Source: Nissolia schottii
Taxonomy: Eukaryota; Streptophyta; Magnoliopsida; Fabales; Fabaceae
Length of the DNA stretch: 64,000 nucleotides
Assembly (NCBI GenBank): GCA_003254905.1
Contig: QANU01043002.1
Span: 397,833 to 461,832, forward strand
Direction of reading: 5' to 3'
The notes below the pieces were generated by a model. The model saw only the letters and a program-made list of their open reading frames with translations. It had not been told where the DNA came from and made no database searches. Of this stretch, positions 44,192 through 57,404 are shown one piece after another. The position numbers were made by a program, and so were the translations under genes. Every line of letters starts with the position of its first letter. The first letter of the stretch is position 1.

Positions 44192-47100
44192 TCACCACAT
44201 AACTTTGTCTTTGGCAGCAATTGTGCCATTTCCCTCCAGCTTGGTTCTCTTGTAATCCAATGTCCATTTCTCAAATGAACATTCAATAAAGTCGTAGTAA
44301 CCGCCATGAACACGAAGTTGTCCGTTCGCCACCTTCTCTTCTATCCACGGGTAAGTAAGTAGGTTTAATAAGGAATGGTTGATTGATACCTGTACAAAAT
44401 TCACTTAAAGCATTCAAACTTGAAAGAAATCAAAATAATCAACTTCTTGATAGATCAACATTTACATGAATCCTACCTGAATCAATTAATAAGAAACATA
44501 AAGTGACGATTTGAACCACAAGAAGACAATTTAAACAGAAATAGTCAGTTTGTGTTGAGAAATGCGGATCCCACTTTCATAGGGGAAAAATCTGATGGGA
44601 ATTTGAATTCCAAACGTGAACTCTGATAAGGAATCAGGACTCTATCAGAAGTGAAAAAGAGGGAGCGTTTGTTTCAAAGTAATCATGAGACCCATCAATC
44701 CACTAATCTTACCTGATTTTATTCCTTTGAAGCTTTGAATTTTGGAACCAAATAATACCCCAATTCCCCATTACATTCTAACTTGTTTAGCAAGATAAGT
44801 CCAAAACTGATGAGAAGGAAGGATGAACAACATGCAAAAACAAAAGAATACATCAAAACTTATATATTCAGCAAAATCACATTAGGACAGTTGCAGATAA
44901 GGCTTCAAGATTATTTCGGTATAAATACCCGTAGGGACTCCCACTCAGCCCCTCCGTTCTGGGGGCTGTAATAGAATATCAAATATATAGCCCTATTTTA
45001 GGGACAATTCATATCATTCAAAATGGGGTTGTTATATTATGCATTCAAATCTAACAACAAAAAATATCACCTTCTCGCAATGCCTGCACTTGTCATCAAA
45101 GCTGAGGTCGGAAGCTGCAGCCTCGGTTTTTGTTCTTGCATTCTTCCCATGTACAACCCAATTTTTGATAAAGCTATTTGGAAAAAAAAATGTTGCAGTG
45201 TGAAATGTATGGCACATTTTAACCAAAGAAAGTAAAATGAAAGCCAAAAACTGAAATTCAGCAATTCTACCTTGCATTGCCATCATCTTCCATACTCATA
45301 AGGGCACGTATACCCCCACAGCAGCTGTGGCCAATGACTAAGATGTTCTCAACCTGCAATGTGGAAATAATTTTGCCTCCAAAAATAAGTACAAATCTTT
45401 CAATTTTCTGACCAGCTATTTAGAAAGCAATTAGAATCCTATGCACTCAATATACTCTAAGTACTTCTTGAAAGCCCCAACTATTAGAAGATGTGTATTT
45501 GACTATATGCTATTGGTTGACTTCACAATCACACGTGTCCATGCGTCCATGCTTAATACATAATTTGCTACCAACCCAATAACGTTGCAATGAAGAAAGA
45601 AAAAAAATCCTCCAGCTTCATTTCCCATACTCAGTTTTTGAAATTCAATCTTTCCAATAGAATTTGTAATTATCTTAAGATCAACCATGATTTTAATCAA
45701 AAATGGTAATTGCCCAAAAGAAAATGTGAATAAGTAAATAAGAAACTAGGCAACAGATACATGAATAAAAGCACTAGAAATTCCCAGATCAAGAAGATAA
45801 ACCCTGCCTTGTACTTTGTAGGCAAAAGAAAAAAGCTTACTTGAAGGGTGTTTACAGAAAACTCTAGTGCAGCATTTGTTTCTGATGGTCCACTCTGCAT
45901 CACGTAAAAGGAGTTGGTAGAGGCAATCAGGTATCTCATTTATTCTAGCAACAATAATAAGTTGGTAACCGCACACAACCAAGTAAATCAAAAGCAGTTT
46001 GATATAAACCTCGAAGGGAGGAACCAAATTAGCAATATTGCGAATCGTAAATGCTTCCCCCGGTTGAAATCCCAAAATATTTGAGGGGCATACCCTGGAA
46101 TCTGCACAGGCAATAACCATGAACTGTTCTGGGAATTGTTAGTCAAGAATATTTGTTTTAGCTAAGGCTTCAATAGACAAAGTAAGGAAATGGAGTGAGA
46201 GGAATAAGTCAAAAAGCACAAATCAATAAACAAATAACGGCTTAGCCAAAAGGGAGGGCGAATGGAGAAAAAGCAAGAACGTACCTTTGGTGCTTGAGCC
46301 TCAGCAAGCTTTTCAAACTGTTCAGTGTTTCCCCTACCAGAAAAAAAAGAATCAACAAAAAATACGCAACAAAAAATAAGTTTCTTCCTTTCATTAGCAT
46401 CAGAAATTCGCATGTCTGAGAGTGGCCTTTTGAAGCTTACGTGTATTCATTCTTAAAACTTAAAAATCTATCTTTCAGATCATTAAATATATCACAACCA
46501 TCTTCAGCTCCAGGTAAGGTCTCTAGCTTGCTTTTATTAAGTTGCTGTGTAAATCCTGGAGACCCCATAGAAGCCTTTAAAGCGAAACCTTGACTCTTCC
46601 TGCAAAATTAGAGCAAGGAGTATGTCACATGGAAAAAAGAAGGAAAAACAAAGGTCCCAATGGTTTTCGCAATAATAAGAATAACTCAGTTGATTGCTAT
46701 TACTTCAAAGGAATAGCTAAAAATATAGCAAATCAATGAAGTATTAGATTTAGGGCCCATACATACAGCTTACAATGGCAGCTGTCATGACTGAGTGATT
46801 ACACAAAACTTCAGTCTCATTTATAGAATAGTGATTAAAGAAGTTATCAAATGAGAAAAAAATTCAAAATATGCAGTTAAGCATAATGAAAAGGCAAGTC
46901 TGCAACCTATGCCAGCCAGATAGGGGAGATTCAAACTTTAAAACTATTTTCATACCTTGTTTCGGTAAATCAAGATTTACAAATAAAACTAAGAAATATT
47001 GTAAAGCGGTAAAGCCTATTGTTTAAGGTTAGAAAATTAACTGCTCGTGATATAACATAACTTTCATGTAAAAAAAAGTAATAATAATCGGAAGTTACTC

Positions 47101-47882
47101 TTTTTAACTTGGAAAAGAAAAGTATTACCTATTTTCTTTTTCGAAGAACTTGTATTGCAATCTTAAATTTCTTTATACAATAACAACTAAGTCTTGTTTT
47201 ACTAGATGGAGTCAGCTACATAGATGAAACGACGTTACAGTGTGTTGTCATAGTCCATGTTCACATTCAAACAACTAACATCTAGATCTTTTCTAATAGT
47301 TTTCATCTAAGGCTTTCTATACATATTTTTCAATCAAAAATCAACTCTTTCCCTTCAAAAAAGCTCAAACAAACGGCCCCCAAATGAGTCCTCCACAAAA
47401 TCTTCAAGTTTTATCAACACTGAAGATAGGGAGTTTCAGAGAACTACACTAATCCTCATCGCATTCACAAAATAAGAACCAAGCACTAGCTAAGGAATCA
47501 AAAACACCCTAGACATGAAAATTTACATTAACACTAGCCAAAGTAAGCGAATCCAACACCATTGGAGAACAGAGAAAAATAGCCACTAACCTCAAATCCG
47601 GCAAAAATCTCAAATGGGATAACTCAATTTTCCCTGATTTCAGAACACGACCAAAGATCTGCCATAAACAGAGTCACCAAACTATGATTACCCCCATTCA
47701 CAAACACACACAAAAAAAAATAAAAAACTTCAAAATGGGAAGAAAAGGAAAAGAGGAAAAGATTACACCTTTGATGTCCCAGGAGGCTCAATGCAGTAAC
47801 TGGATGAAGATGCAAAAGGTAAGGGCTTGGAAGCAAAGGAATCAGGTGAGAGCGACGAGAATGGAGGAGGAGGGGCTGCCAT
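44192..47882 (-). CDS. Beta carbonic anhydrase, plastid type, 9 exons, 313 aa
   Basis: Nine minus-strand exons with GT-AG borders join in one frame: 47882-47769, 47658-47591, 46599-46441, 46333-46285, 46123-46010, 45894-45841, 45353-45271, 45173-45071 and 44389-44192. The ATG is at 47882, the stop at 44192-44194, and the total is 942 nt. The product reversibly hydrates CO2 to bicarbonate. Residues 1-~70 are Ser/Pro-rich and then basic, as in a chloroplast transit peptide. The beta-CA core follows: zinc/catalytic motif CADSRVCPS (C136, D138, R140), [25 protein letters not shown] (zinc ligands H195 and C198), [31 protein letters not shown] and GGYYDF..C.FEKW. All catalytic residues are present, so it should be active. 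It resembles the Arabidopsis BCA5 class most. Splice sites were read by eye, and exon 2 is the least supported. Confidence 0.92.
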
Positions 47883-48640
47883 TGAAGAGCTCAAACGAAA
47901 ATGGAGATTGGGAATTGAATAAAACAGTCATTGATTTGGTAGTAGTAGGTAAAGTTGGTTACAGATGTGTCTCCAAGAAAGACGGAGAAACCAAGGTTGG
48001 TCTTAAGTAACCGATAAAAAAGAAGAAGAAAAGGTGATTTTTATTCTTTTTGCTTTTTTGCACAGTAACTAGTTCAGTGATCACCACCAGTTCCCCATGA
48101 TTATTATGATTCCACCGAGCTGCGCTTTTTGACTTTCTTTTTTTCCCCCAATTGGAGCTTTTTTGGGTTTTGGCGAGGGCAAAGTAAATTTGGGGAAAGT
48201 TCTGGATATGTGGGTAATTTGGACACTACGAAATAAACTGGGGGAAGATGCAGATAGATGAAGGGGAAGATTGAGATCAGCATAGGCTGTAAAGTGCAAA
48301 CCCATGCCAGATTTTCATTGATAAGCTCTAGAATAAGAGTTTGTGGCCAATCCTCTTGGTAAAAACTAAAAAGAAAGAAACAAATAAGGATATAAATAGA
48401 CAATATTAGAAAATAACCAAAAAAATTGTAGTTATTAAACTCGGTTTGGGTTGATGCAAAACTCAGTGACATACTCATGAGATCGAGTTGATTCTCATGT
48501 TGGATTAGACCTACCGTTAACCCGATCGACATAGGCGAAACCTGATCATTCACCAACCTAGTTTGAATTTTGGTCATCAAGGTTTTAAATGTGCTCCGTC
48601 ACCATTGAGCTGCTATTCTTATTGTTATATAATGTCCATA
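47883..48640 (-). promoter_or_regulatory. Promoter and leader of the carbonic anhydrase gene
   Basis: Purine-rich on the + strand (pyrimidine-rich on the transcribed strand) around 48000-48060. No TATA box is certain. Open frames on both strands here have no features. Confidence 0.4.
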
Positions 48641-51372
48641 TATATATATTCTATATTTATATTTAATTGTATTTTTTATATATAATTTCATAAAACTAAG
48701 AGTTATAATTATTGTAAACCAAAAACATAAAATCATATAGATATTTATATATAATAATTCAAAATAAATAAACATATTTAATTAGTATTAGTATAAAATC
48801 TCAATAATTATATATATTATACATTTATTTGAATGAAATTTTAATTAAATATATTTATTTAATTAAATCCAATTCAATTAGTGATCTAATGATTCACTAG
48901 TTGAACTAGTGACTTGACAGAGTGGCCGAGTCAACCACTCGACCAGGTTTAATAATTATGGAAAAAAGTTATATTTCGTAGAATTGTAAACTAGAATTCT
49001 AAATTTAATTCTAATTCTAAAAAGAATTGAAATTGGTACATGATTTTAAATTTTATGTTTTGGTAAACGAAATAGTTTGATTATAAATTGTAATTTTAAA
49101 TTTAATTTGAATTTATAATTTAAAATATTAAATGGAAGAAAGTGCCAATAAAATCATTATTTTTTACTATAATAGTACTTTTAATTTGTTTGAAATAATA
49201 ACTTATTTATACAATAAATATTTTTGTACTAAATAATATTTTTGAATTATTCATTTATAATTTTGTAAATCATATTACAATATTCTATAGCTATATTAAA
49301 TTTCAATAAATATGATGTTTTACGCTAATTTTAATAATATGATTACAAATAAATAAATGAGAAAGAAATAATCATATGAAATTTAATAAGGAGAGAAATT
49401 TAATGAGTTTGAAATTGTAAATTTTTAGGATATGAGCTAAGAATTAAGAGAAACTCATCTTAATTGTTTTTCAAATCTATTGAATTGATTTGAGAAATTA
49501 CAATTTCAATTTCATATGTTAGGTCAAATACAAAAATGTGAATTGAGAAGTTCAATTTCATGTTTAATTCCGAACGTCAAACACACACTTAGGTTCAAAC
49601 AATTGAAATTAATTAATTTCCTTGCTTTCAATCCTTCCTTCAAATTTCATTCCACCCAATTTCCACTCAACTAAACACACTTTTAAAGTAAAATATCTCT
49701 TTAAAAGATAAAGCTAAGGATTTCATCATTGAATCAATAAAGTAAAAAATGAGACATATTTTCACTTTATTGATTCAATGGTAAGATAATTCACTTTGCC
49801 ATTTAAAATGAAAGATCTTCTTTAAAAAAATCATTGTTCGTCTTGATAACTCTTCATTCAAGAGTTTTATTGGAGTCATTTTTATTAAAAAAAATTGAGT
49901 GATTTAATTCAACCTCAAAAGTTATTTAAAAGAAGAGAGTTATCTTTTCTAATTCTATCTTTAATGTGAGACTAATAATTTGGTGCTAAAGGTTCAAAAA
50001 AGTCTTATTTTTATCTTTTTTAACACAAATTTTAGGTGAGTTTGACACCAATCACCCAACTAAGATCATGACATTGACAACGACAATCAAACTCACACTC
50101 ACTCTTATAGAATACAAGTTTGTTCTTTACTAACTTTGTCAATTATCTTTGACTAACAATAAAACCCTCGTTTATGATTGAATACAGATTAAAAAATGCA
50201 TAATAATTATTTGAAAGACAGAAAAAAATAATATCTTTATGGAATTTTAATATAACATTGATGTAAATATATAAATAACACATTAATTTGGATTTAAAAA
50301 AATTAATTAACATTAATTTTAGAGGTCAAATGACATTTACTAACCGTGTAAAAAATTTTAAATTATCATTCAATCAAATTATTTTACAAGTATAACATTT
50401 CAATTAATACCTAAGAGAGCTAACCATTTTTTTACATACATAAATTAAATTCTTAATTTAAATGTATTATTAGTGGCAAGGATTTTACATAATCAACCAA
50501 ACACAGTCTATTTTATAATTTTTAAAGTAATTGTGAAAAGAATATTCCCTTTTGGTGACGTATGTATAAATTACATTCTTAATTATTAGATTCAACATAA
50601 CTTTTACTATTATTACCAGTTTTTTCAGCACGGTAAGGACATCACGGATGGACAGTACAATTTTTTTCTGTTTAAAACATCGGAGTACTATAGTATTATT
50701 ACGTAGTACGGACCACAATCCACAGTACTTTTTTCTAGTATCATTATCCAACTCCCAAAAGAGCAGTACTCGCAAGTGATACTCACTCTTCCATCTTAAA
50801 AATTATATTCGTCTTATCTTTTCTTTGATGAATATATCCCCTAATACATCAAGTTCACTCACCACCACGAGTCCTCCATGATTCCAGTTCATTGGTGTTA
50901 GAAGTTAGAACTCATACTCTCAAAAACTATCTCTTAGAAAAGCTAGTAATGATAACAAAATGATTTTCATATTTGACATGTCTCGCAAGCCCATTAAACA
51001 TGAAGCGCGAACATTATACATATATCATCTCAAGAACCATCTTTCTAAAAAAAAAATTAAGTTAATGGGTAAAAATCATTTTCTTTTATTTTATTTCCGT
51101 TATTACATGTTAAAAAAATTTTAGTAACTGGTATATGAAAAATAAAGGTGTGAATAAGATAATAAGATCTTGATTTAAATTTTAGAATCAGAAGATCTTA
51201 TGAGTTTAAAAATGTTAGTCGATTTTATTATTATCACTTAAATTGAACAATCATACAATTTAGATTGTGTTACAGTTTTATGTTTTACATGTTTATTTTT
51301 CTCTTTCCATCTTACATAAGATCTCAATCATGACAACCTTCACGTGCGAGCACCCTTTGCCTTGTTATTATG
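48641..51372. other. Gene-free AT-rich region with one MITE relic
   Basis: Mostly AT-rich. 49000-49570 is dominated by variations of AATTGAAATT, suggesting an eroded repeat. 49690-49815 holds a short foldback related to the MITE at 60489. No protein gene or RNA gene is recognised. Confidence 0.45.
49690..49815. mobile_element. Degenerate relative of the 60489-60654 MITE
   Basis: CATTGAATCAATAAAGTAAA...ACTTTATTGATTCAATGGTAAGA forms a 20-bp-class hairpin and matches, in order and spacing, the centre of the element at 60489-60654 (CATTGGATCAATAAAGTAAA...ACTTTATTAATCTAATGGTGAGA). Outer arms and target duplication are not recognisable. Confidence 0.6.
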
Positions 51373-51718
51373 TAGGGGTGTCAAACAGGTCAGCCCAGCC
51401 TGTTTGGGCCTGTTGGTCTAAACGGGCCGAGCCAAAATTGTTCCTATTTTTAGAATCCCACTCGCTTATGGTCAGTCCGCAGGTTGACCAGCCCGTTTAT
51501 TTTTTTAAAAAAATTCAAAAATTCAAAAAAAAAGAAGAAAAATTCAAAAAAAATTATTTAAAATTTTTTTAAAAAATTCACGGGCTCACGGGCTAACCCG
51601 CGGGCCGAGCTTAAATGGGCCAGACCAAATTTTTTCAAATTTTTGTAGGTCTATTTTTTTACATGTAGAGCCTGTCCATTTAACCGGGTAAACGGGCTGA
51701 CCCATTTTGACAGCCCTC
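51373..51718. mobile_element. hAT-type MITE, 346 bp
   Basis: Terminal inverted repeats TAGGGGTGTCAAACAGG and (reverse complement of the right end) GAGGGCTGTCAAAATGG, with 8-bp flanks TTATTATG / TTGTTATG (51365-51372, 51719-51726; 7 of 8). Same family as 16221-16505. The interior has GGGCCTGTTGG / AAACGGGC words. Confidence 0.8.
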
Positions 51719-51726
51719 TTGTTATG

Positions 51727-53998
51727 TAGGGCAACTAATAATGGAGTTCTAAAAGAAAAATAAACCCGGTCCAAAGAAAATACGGCTTACTAAACAAGCA
51801 GAGCTCAAAAAACAAGTAAAATTGCAGAACTACTTAAAAAAAGCCCCATTTGGGCCCTCTAATGAAATCCAAAAAAGAAGTCCAACTTGGGCCATATTCT
51901 TTTCTTGGGCCATGCTTATTTGGTCAACTGGAAAATATGGGGCCGTCTTGGACCGCATCCACAGAATAGGCCGCGGCCTAGTTGACAGCATCACTACAAT
52001 AGTCCAAATAACCCAAAGAAAAACACAGATTTTATCCTGCAAAATAAATACCTTTTCCCACTAATTTTTCTCATTTTTGAAATTTTTCAAAATTAAATTC
52101 ATTAAATCATTTCATAATCTAATATAATATATTGATGTGTCATATAATCTAATGCAATAAATTAATATTTTTTAAATACAATATTGGTAGAGAATGTCAT
52201 AAACGCAATTGATTCTCAAAACTCTAAAAGTACCTTACAATTTGACTCTCAATAATTTAGTCGGTGAAATTTTTGTTAAAATAATATGAAGCATGAAATA
52301 ATAACAAATTCAAAAAATATAATTTTAAAATTTACCAAAAATGAAAAAGCTCATGAGAAAGGGTATTTACCTGAATGATAAAAGGAGAAACTTGCCGAAA
52401 AGAAAGAAACAGTCCAGCAAGCTGAACTCTTGACTATCTTATCACATCACAAGGCCAAGATCAGAAATCAGAAATATAGTAGACAAGGAAGAAATATACA
52501 CATCAAACTTCACAGAGCATAATGTATGAGCCAAGCTCATCTTAAAGCCATCATTGCAGATCTTTATGAAAAGATAATATAACCATTGAAGAATGCCATA
52601 CCCCTTTTGAGGAGTAAAAAATGCCACCACTGAAAGTAATAACCACACCCAACTACAAGGAAATGCAGACGGATCAAACAAAACAGATCAACATAGGAAG
52701 GCCATTCTTTAAGAATCTCACAAAGCACCTAGCAAGATGCTACATTTGAATTCTAAAGTCTGAACCAAATAATGTACTCTTTTTAACAATTATTTCCCAC
52801 CACTAAAATTTACAAACTAGATAGATATTAGCCTATTTCTAAAATGGAATAAAAGCAGCACAAGCAAAGGAAGGCACGCCTACAATTTGAAAGGATAAGC
52901 AGAACCTAGTACTATAAGCTCAACAGTATAATATTACAGTTATAGCAAACGCATAACCTATTGGACTCAATTGATTCTAGGCTCTCAAAAGTGAAAATTT
53001 TTCACTTCCCATGAGACCAGAATCGATTCTCTTTCTCTCCCACCAAAAATCCAAACACACAACACTATTTCCGTGCATTGGCCTGGAAGGAAAAAGAGAC
53101 TAACAACAAAACCATGATGAAACGAAACCAAAGAAGACCAGTCATTGGCAAAACAACATTTAAAAGAGGGACAGCCTAACTTATACTTTCAGGACAAAAG
53201 TTTCTCGAGATAATTTGAGGAGATTCTGTACACAGCATTTGAACACACCAAGGTGCATGTTTGGCAACCACTTCTTTTTGGAAAATAGTCATTTATTTTT
53301 CAAAATCTATCTCACGGAGCTTTTTAATTATATGTTGTTTTGATGCAAACACGCATGAAGGGAAACAATCAACATGCAATAACTTATCTCTGAAAATCTT
53401 TACATAATGAAAGGAGAGAGAGCAAAGCAACAGAAATACCAAAGAAGAACACAAGAAACACCAACACACAAATAGCAAACAACCGAGCCTCAAAAATTGT
53501 CGTCCAATAGGATCCGCAGCCCGAATCAACAAAACTCAAACACCAATGAAACCCTTACATGCATTATGGAAATCTTCTACACACAAGGTGCTGCTGCAAG
53601 CATGGTTAGTACACCGACAGATAAGATAAGACAACAAACCTACATACAAGTAAAAGTATCGCCATGCATACAGTTCGGAGTTAACGGCTGAGTAAAACTC
53701 CAAACCAAGCTTTCATGGTTATAAGTGAGTGTGTGGACATGATTAAAACTCCAATGAGCAATGTATACTTCCCCGAAAAAGAACAACTACAATCTACATG
53801 AGATAAAGTAAGCCTCCTCAGATACTATCAAAACAAAAGTTAAGGAGGCATTGCCGCAGATTATTATAAGACTAACCATAACCAAGAATTCACAAAATCC
53901 CAACATCATCATCTCAGGCGGCAAGTACTAAAAACATACAAAGAGAAAATCTACAACTACCAACCACAAAAAAGGGCGAACAAGATGTGCCTACATTA
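51727..53998. other. Gene-free spacer and 3' flank of the J-domain-like gene
   Basis: No coding region recognised. GGCCGCGGCC-type palindrome at about 51969-51979. The part nearest 53998 is likely the 3' UTR of the minus-strand gene. Confidence 0.4.
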
Positions 53999-55660
53999 CT
54001 AATGGCCCTTAACCTTGTCGTCAGCAACAACATTGAGAATCGGCAAGCTGCTCAGGAACTCATCAAGCCCCTCAAAAAACCCAATCCCTTCAATGTTATC
54101 CTCAGCGTTCCCCGGCCCGTTCGCATTCCCATGCCTGGCGCCCCCCGCTACATGGGCAGCCTGCTCCTCCACCTCATTGCTGAACTCCACATTCAAATCC
54201 AAGTTCCCAGCACCCCTCCTCCTCGAGCTCCCCAACGCAGCCTTCTTGCTAGCCTCCGGCCTCACCACAGCAACCGGAACCGGCACAGGCTCGCCATCAC
54301 CATCAACGGCCCCGGCACCATCCACATTGTCATTCCCAGCTGCACCATTACTGTTACTGTGAACCCCCCTCCTAGGCCTCTCCACGGTTGGCCTCCTAGC
54401 CTCACCACCACTACCAGCATAAGAGAACCTCTTCCTACTCCTCCTAACCCTCTTCCTCCTCCGATTCTTGCTCCCTACGGTCCGCCAGTCCCCGTCATCA
54501 GAATCACTCTCAGTGGTATCCGAAAGCTCAACAAAAGCGGCGGCCGCCTCATCGTCATGGTAAACAAAAGGACCCCTCGGGTACCTCCTACTGGAAGCCC
54601 CTTTGAGAGGGCAAGGGAACAACTGAGAGAAAGGGTTCCATTTCGAGGAAGAACCGCTAATGTCCTTGAAATCGCCAGAAAACCCTAGCGGCAAAAACCC
54701 CCAACTGCAAAAGGTGCCGTCTTTGCCTGACATACTTGGCGGCGACCTAATCGCCACAGCATGGAACGCCCTCCGGCAGCTCTGGCACAGAAGAGTACAC
54801 TCCTCGTAGACCTTAGGGTACTCGTACATCACGTAGCAGTAAGGGCACGCCGTCCAGAAGCTCCTCTCCTCCGTCTCAACCGGCCCATTCTCCCCAGCCG
54901 GCGCCGGTGTCGGAGTCGGTGCCGGTGCAGGAGGCGCCGCCGGCTGAGTCGGCTCGGTCACATTGTCCTGAATCGGCGCCTCCTCCTCCTCTGCCACCAC
55001 TATGCTAGTTACTTCCCTCGACCTAGGGCTTTTCCTCGCCGAAAGCAGTTCCTGCTCCTGCAATTGCGGCGGCGGCTGCTGCTGCTGCTGGTGGCGATTC
55101 TGGTGGTGGTGGTGGTGGTGGTGGAGGTTCTGGTTCTGGTGGTTCTGGTGGTCATGCATCTGCTGCTGCTGCAGAATCGGAAAGGCTTGAGGGAGAATAG
55201 GAACAGGTGCCACGGGGGCCGGCTGAGGAGGCGGCGGCGGCGGAGGTTCCGTGAGGACCCTGAGGTCGTTGTCGAACAGGGCTTTCTTGTTGGGATTAGA
55301 GAGGACGGACCAGGCGTCGTGGAGGAGGGAGAAGGCGTGGGCGGCGAAGGCGAAGGGGTTGCGGTGAGGGTCGAGCAGGACGGCTAGGCGGCGGTACTGG
55401 GCGGCGATGTAGTCGATGTTGTGGGTGTAGCGGATGACCTGGAGGACGGCGTACCAGTCGACGAGGTGGTCGCTGATCCGCGCCTCCCCGGCCATGAGGG
55501 TGTCGATGACGGCCAGGAGAAGCTCCGTCGCCTCGAAGCGCGGGTCGCACTCGCGGGCCCTGATGGCGAATGAGCGTGCCCCGTGCAGGTCACGTGCGCT
55601 CAGAAGCTTGTTCGCCGTGTACAGCCACCGCTCCGCTTCCCCTCTGCTCCCACTATCCAT
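53999..55660 (-). CDS. J-domain-like (DnaJ superfamily) nuclear-type protein, 553 aa
   Basis: The first ATG of the minus-strand frame is at 55660 (the frame extends upstream without an ATG). Stop at 53999-54001, no introns. Residues ~8-60 are helical with the AERWLYTANKLLSARD start typical of plant J-proteins of this class. Residues 67-131 are a J-like domain (DWYAVLQV...ALFD). The catalytic HPD triad is replaced by D97-P98-H99. Pro/Gln/His-rich linkers follow (139-200, seven consecutive His at 180-186), then a zinc-ribbon-like CPYC (272-275)...CQSC (292-295) as in plant DUF3444-type J proteins, an acidic patch (DTTESDSDDGD), a basic bipartite NLS-like stretch (RRRKRVRRSRKR) and an EAR-like LDLNVEF. 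The DUF3444 domain itself is absent. Partners and role are unknown. Stimulation of Hsp70 is unlikely without HPD. Confidence 0.85.
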   Translation of the reverse strand: MDSGSRGEAERWLYTANKLLSARDLHGARSFAIRARECDPRFEATELLLAVIDTLMAGEARISDHLVDWYAVLQVIRYTHNIDYIAAQYRRLAVLLDPHRNPFAFAAHAFSLLHDAWSVLSNPNKKALFDNDLRVLTEPPPPPPPQPAPVAPVPILPQAFPILQQQQMHDHQNHQNQNLHHHHHHHQNRHQQQQQPPPQLQEQELLSARKSPRSREVTSIVVAEEEEAPIQDNVTEPTQPAAPPAPAPTPTPAPAGENGPVETEERSFWTACPYCYVMYEYPKVYEECTLLCQSCRRAFHAVAIRSPPSMSGKDGTFCSWGFLPLGFSGDFKDISGSSSKWNPFSQLFPCPLKGASSRRYPRGPFVYHDDEAAAAFVELSDTTESDSDDGDWRTVGSKNRRRKRVRRSRKRFSYAGSGGEARRPTVERPRRGVHSNSNGAAGNDNVDGAGAVDGDGEPVPVPVAVVRPEASKKAALGSSRRRGAGNLDLNVEFSNEVEEQAAHVAGGARHGNANGPGNAEDNIEGIGFFEGLDEFLSSLPILNVVADDKVKGH

Positions 55661-56939
55661 TCTCCTCTTCTTCTCTTTGGTGGGTTTTGGGCTGAGAGCC
55701 AAACTAAACTTAGAGTAGAGTAGAGTAGGGAGGAGTGGTGAGCGTACTAATTGAATGAAGAGGGAGGATGGACCAGAAAGGACATGGGGTGAGGGCGTTT
55801 AGGCGGGGGTATTTTGGACATTTATCTGCTGATCGGGAAACGAGGATCACATGGGTCATACTCATGGGTGGGTAGTGGACTCTTCTGCCGTTACTACTCA
55901 CTAGCTCGCTTGTTTTAACTGGGAGGGAATGGATGTGGTGTACTGTTTGGTGGGATGGCTCGCATGGGTTTAATCGGAGGAAAAGGGGGGAAAAGAAAAC
56001 TGAACTACTTTTTTTTGTGCGTTTTGGAGGGTTGTCGCATGGGGGTGGAATGACGAGAGAGACCCAAAAAGTTTGAAAAGTGACTTAAGGTTGGCCTTGT
56101 TCAACCCACGTTTGACTTACCAACTCAACCTCACAACACGCGCCCTCTTTCCCTACACCGTTACTGTTGGAATTACTGGCATTTTCAAAAATTAAATAAA
56201 ACTCACAAGTCCTTTTTTTTACTTGTCATGATTCTTATTTTCCTCTCTCTTCTCTTACTCAAATTTATTGTAAATTAATCAAAGTTGTCCAAGTTTGTCA
56301 CCTCTTATAGCGCCACATATCTTGTGTTTTTCTTATGACATAATTTAGCTACATTTCCTTACTTTTATTTTATCAAATTTTTCAATTACATTACCATTAT
56401 TATTAATACCATTACTCATCATCACCATTGCCATCACCAATAACTTTAAGATTTGGTCGGTAATGAATTGGGGGCTCAATATTCATGTACTCACTAATAT
56501 GAAAATAAGATCAATTATGGATAGGTTTTTACATTTTAATTTTTATTCATAATGCAGAAAATAAGAAATATATAGAAGGAAATTATTAGAATGCATTTAT
56601 TGTATTACCATTTTAATTCACACAAAAAAAATGCATTGCCGTTTTAGTGTCATATACCTTTTGTGTTGCCTTCTAGAGTCTCAATTTAGTGAGTTACCAT
56701 TTTAATGCCACATACACCTTTCTAAGTCAATCTTATCTCTTTTACGCCATAAAAAAATAATAATTCACAGTTGCACACGAATTATCTCAATTTTAGGAAT
56801 ATCATTAATTAATCCACAATCAATTATAGAGTATTATTTATATAAATAGAAGGCATTTCAATTTTAACATTATTGATTTTTTTAAAATAGAATGCATTTA
56901 TTGTTGAGAATGCTTCAAGTTATGTTGTGTCAATTTTCT
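55661..56939. other. Promoter of the J-domain-like gene and spacer
   Basis: The stretch next to the ATG is GC-richer and carries repeated TAGAGTAGAGTAG. Further right it is AT-rich, with no gene seen. Confidence 0.4.
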
Positions 56940-57404
56940 ATTACTAAAAGACACTTTCTACTGGCAAATATTTTTACCAACGTTATTGGCAAATTTTATG
57001 TCTCCAATTCGCCAATAAATACTTTTCACAAGTATTTTGATGAAGATGGTGATGTTTACCAACAGATAATTATTCGCAAGTATATATTTGTGCAAATTGG
57101 CGCCAACACGTTACCAGCGGATATATCTGCCGGTAAATATTGAATAATAAATTATATGGATGAAAAATACATCAATGGATATATTCGCCGATGATAGTTT
57201 AGGGTTTATAATTATTAAATTTATTGTTTATATTCTTTTCGTTAATAAACAATCACGACATAAGCAAATTACAAAAATTTGGCATACGATGTATCTAACC
57301 AATTATGAGACTCACATGTGGATAAAACATAATAGACAATATGCAACTTTAATAATTTCACATACGATTACCAAATAATAATTATTATACAATTGATTAC
57401 CAAA

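Noticed and set aside
53987..54688. 233-codon + strand frame opposite the 3' part of the J-domain-like gene
   Set aside because: Open only because the opposite strand is GC-rich and lacks TA-ending stops. No recognisable domain.
54761..55387. 208-codon Arg/Leu-rich + strand frame opposite the J-domain-like gene
   Set aside because: Shadow of a GC-rich coding region with His/Gln/Pro repeats. Shows no protein-like pattern.
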